Of a stretch of DNA of 64,000 nt, positions 61,944 to 64,000 are shown in pieces (positions within the stretch are counted from its first letter, which is position 1; the number at the start of each line of letters is the position of its first letter). The stretch comes from Psychrobacter aquaticus CMS 56. GTDB lineage: Bacteria > Pseudomonadota > Gammaproteobacteria > Pseudomonadales > Moraxellaceae. Under the pieces are notes generated by a model. It was not told the origin of the DNA, made no database searches, and saw only the letters and a program-made list of their open reading frames with translations. Made by a program: the position numbers and the translations under genes. Location of the stretch: the NCBI RefSeq assembly GCF_000471625.1, contig NZ_AUSW01000033.1, positions 1 to 64,000 on the forward strand, given 5' to 3'.

Positions 61944-63395
61944 ATGCAATTAAAAAACAATGCGTTGTTTAGACAACAAGCCTTTATCAATGGTGTGTGG
62001 TGTGATGCGGATAACGGGCAAACCCAAGAAGTATTGAACCCAGCCACCGGTGAAGTCATTGGTACAGTACCAAATATGGGAAGCAATGAAACCCGCCGTG
62101 CCATTGAAGCGGCAGACATCGCTCAATCAGCATGGGTAAAAAAAACAGGCAAAGAACGTAGCACCGTTTTACGCCGTTGGCACACGCTGATTGCCGAAAA
62201 CATCGAGGATTTGGCTTTGCTTATGACCCATGAGCAAGGCAAACCACTGGCTGAGGCCAAAGGAGAAATCCAAAGTGGACTGGATTATCTAGAATGGTTT
62301 GCCGAAGAAGCGAAACGCATTTATGGTGACGTGATTCCGGGTCATATGGCAGATAAGCGTTTGATAGTGATTAAACAACCCGTTGGTGTTACTGCCGCTA
62401 TCACCCCATGGAATTTCCCTCATTCTATGATCAGTCGTAAGGCAGGCCCTGCATTGGCCGCTGGCTGCCCGATGATTGTCAAACCCGCTATGGAAACGCC
62501 ATATTCAGCGTTGGCGATGGCGTATTTGGCTCAGCAAGCGGGCGTGCCTGATGGGATTTATAGTGTGGTCACTGGTGATCCAGTCGCTATTGGCGGAGAG
62601 ATGACTACCAATGCTTTGGTCAAAAAAATCAGCTTTACAGGCTCTACGCGTGTCGGAAAAATATTGATGAAGCAATGTGCTGACACCGTCAAAAAAATGT
62701 CGTTAGAGCTGGGCGGCAATGCGCCTTTTATCGTCTTTGACGATGCTGATATTGACGCGGCTGTAACAGGCGCAATGATGAGTAAATATCGTAATAGCGG
62801 TCAGACCTGTGTTTGCGCCAATCGCTTATTTGTACAAGCGGGTGTCTATGAAGCATTTACACAAAAATTGGCAGAGCAAGTACGCGCCATAAAAATCGGT
62901 AATGGGTTAGAGGCAGGTGTGGTGCAAGGCCCACTGATTTCTCAATCTGCTGCCGATAATGCAGAGGCACTTGTCAACGATGCCAAAGCCAAAGGCGCTA
63001 CTGTGCTGTGCGGCGGTCAAAGAGTGGCGATGGATAAAAACTTCTTTGAGCCAACCATTTTGACAGATGTTAATAATGACATGCGGGTGGCGGATGAAGA
63101 AATCTTTGCACCAATCGCGCCAGTTTTTAAATTCGATACAGAAGCAGAAGTCATTGCCTTAGCCAATCGCACAGAATATGGCTTGGCGGGTTATTTTTAT
63201 AGTCGAGATATTGGACGGGTATGGCGTGTGGCTGAGGCGCTCGAAGTGGGAATGGTCGGTGTCAACACAGGCATGCTCACCACAGAATTGGCACCATTTG
63301 GCGGCGTCAAAGAATCTGGTTTGGGTCGTGAAGGCTCAAAATACGGCATTGAAGAGTACGTAGAGACCAAATATATCTGCTTGGATATCAACTGA
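61944..63395 (+). CDS. tgnE: Succinate-semialdehyde dehydrogenase
   Basis: The start at 61944 (M-Q-L-K-N-N) has GGAGA six bases upstream and gives 483 residues, normal for GabD-type enzymes. N157 (P-W-N), E255 (L-E-L-G-G) and C289 (G-Q-T-C-V-C) are in place; the C-V-C pair is typical of succinate-semialdehyde dehydrogenases. It would feed the end product of trigonelline breakdown into the TCA cycle. It lies 19 bases after the CMD-like gene and converges on the LysR gene. Confidence 0.9.
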   Translation: MQLKNNALFRQQAFINGVWCDADNGQTQEVLNPATGEVIGTVPNMGSNETRRAIEAADIAQSAWVKKTGKERSTVLRRWHTLIAENIEDLALLMTHEQGKPLAEAKGEIQSGLDYLEWFAEEAKRIYGDVIPGHMADKRLIVIKQPVGVTAAITPWNFPHSMISRKAGPALAAGCPMIVKPAMETPYSALAMAYLAQQAGVPDGIYSVVTGDPVAIGGEMTTNALVKKISFTGSTRVGKILMKQCADTVKKMSLELGGNAPFIVFDDADIDAAVTGAMMSKYRNSGQTCVCANRLFVQAGVYEAFTQKLAEQVRAIKIGNGLEAGVVQGPLISQSAADNAEALVNDAKAKGATVLCGGQRVAMDKNFFEPTILTDVNNDMRVADEEIFAPIAPVFKFDTEAEVIALANRTEYGLAGYFYSRDIGRVWRVAEALEVGMVGVNTGMLTTELAPFGGVKESGLGREGSKYGIEEYVETKYICLDIN

Positions 63396-63454
63396 TTGAG
63401 AGCGTAACCACTGTCAGACATTTAGCAGTTATATTTATCAGTCATACCCACTTC

Positions 63455-64000
63455 TCATATGTTTTGTATCGGTTCATCCCAATAGGGCGGTGAACCGTAA
63501 TACCCATCAATAAAATCAATAAAACATCGAATTTTATGGGGCAGTAGCTTTCTGTGGGCATACACCGCATACAAACCCAGCGTCTTGGGTTCGTCATCAG
63601 GCAGCACGATGACCAGTTCACCTTTACGAATGGCCTCGCTTGCAATAAATGTCGGCTGCACAGCCAACCCTGCGCCTGCAATGGCCGCATTGACGAGCAG
63701 GTCGCCGTTATTGCTGGTTAATTCACCGCGATGCTGACCACTCTCTGTAGTGAGCCATGGATGAATGACTTCTTTCGTATTTCTCTCCATATAGCTGTAG
63801 TGTAAATAGCGATGGTTTTTCAGGTCTTTGGGTTCGTGAGGCATGCCATACTTTGCAAGATACTCTGGTGAGGCGCACAGTACCACTCGAATGGGCGCAA
63901 CCAGTTTTGCAATCAGTGAAGAGCTTTTTAGCTCGCCGATACGCAGGGCAACATCAAACCCTTCCTCAACGATGTCTACTTTTCGGTCAGTCAGTTGCAA
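63455..64000 (-). CDS. LysR-family regulator, C-terminal part (truncated by window edge)
   Basis: The stop lies at 63455 and the frame is open to the edge. It reads as the effector-binding domain of an AaeR/DmlR-type LysR protein (V-D-I-V-E-E-G-F-D-V-A-L-R-I-G-E-L, L-C-A-S-P-E-Y-L, G-A-G-L-A-V-Q-P). The DNA-binding N-terminus and roughly the first third of the protein are outside the window. It converges on tgnE and probably controls genes beyond the edge. Confidence 0.88.
   Translation of the reverse strand: MQLTDRKVDIVEEGFDVALRIGELKSSSLIAKLVAPIRVVLCASPEYLAKYGMPHEPKDLKNHRYLHYSYMERNTKEVIHPWLTTESGQHRGELTSNNGDLLVNAAIAGAGLAVQPTFIASEAIRKGELVIVLPDDEPKTLGLYAVYAHRKLLPHKIRCFIDFIDGYYGSPPYWDEPIQNI

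Overview
The window looks like a chromosomal segment of a Moraxellaceae gammaproteobacterium, most likely Psychrobacter or a close Acinetobacter relative. This rests on recognised protein families and gene neighbourhoods (a nas/nir nitrate block, a trigonelline block of the kind described in Acinetobacter baylyi, a 1,3-diaminopropane siderophore block), moderate GC and coding-dense layout. No rRNA, tRNA, CRISPR array, phage or transposase gene was seen. No genus-level marker was tested.

Layout. (1) 1-3311: the 3' part of a trimeric autotransporter adhesin cut by the window edge, a strong terminator, and a TonB-like protein. (2) 3474-7763, minus strand: a four-gene set of DUF4331 protein, small lipoprotein, TPR protein and HupE/UreJ-type membrane protein, of unknown joint function. 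(3) 7925-18292: phenylalanine/tyrosine catabolism (phhA, phhB, aromatic aminotransferase, hppD, maiA, fahA) with IclR and LysR regulators, a VOC-fold protein and an NhaC-type transporter. No homogentisate dioxygenase of the usual cupin type is present; the VOC protein is a candidate for that step. (4) 18364-31887: nitrate assimilation. nirB-nirD run left. The nitrate transporter, a fused PP2C phosphatase/Ser-Thr kinase, a FAD oxidoreductase, the nitrate reductase and cobA (siroheme) run right. Sequences matching the sigma-54 consensus lie before the transporter and cobA, and a weaker one lies before nirB.

(5) 32057-53704: iron acquisition. A siderophore-interacting reductase is divergent from an fhuCDB-type ABC importer. 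Next comes a hydroxamate/citrate-type siderophore pathway: diaminobutyrate aminotransferase and decarboxylase make 1,3-diaminopropane, a flavin N-monooxygenase and a GNAT acyltransferase make the hydroxamate arm, and three IucA/IucC-type (NIS) synthetases condense the parts. An MFS exporter, an RraA/aldolase-like protein and a TonB-dependent receptor complete it. Four Fur-box-like sites fit iron control. (6) 53827-63395: a trigonelline (N-methylnicotinate) degradation block with a BCCT transporter, tgnC, tgnB, tgnA, tgnD, a DUF1185 protein, a GntR/FCD regulator with two operator-like repeats, a carboxymuconolactone-decarboxylase-like protein and tgnE. (7) 63455-64000: the C-terminal part of a LysR regulator running off the window.

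A family of about 70-75 bp intergenic hairpin repeats, MITE-like, occurs three times (18756, 31923, 42597). Functional statements come from reading translated sequence and recalling family motifs; no database search was run.
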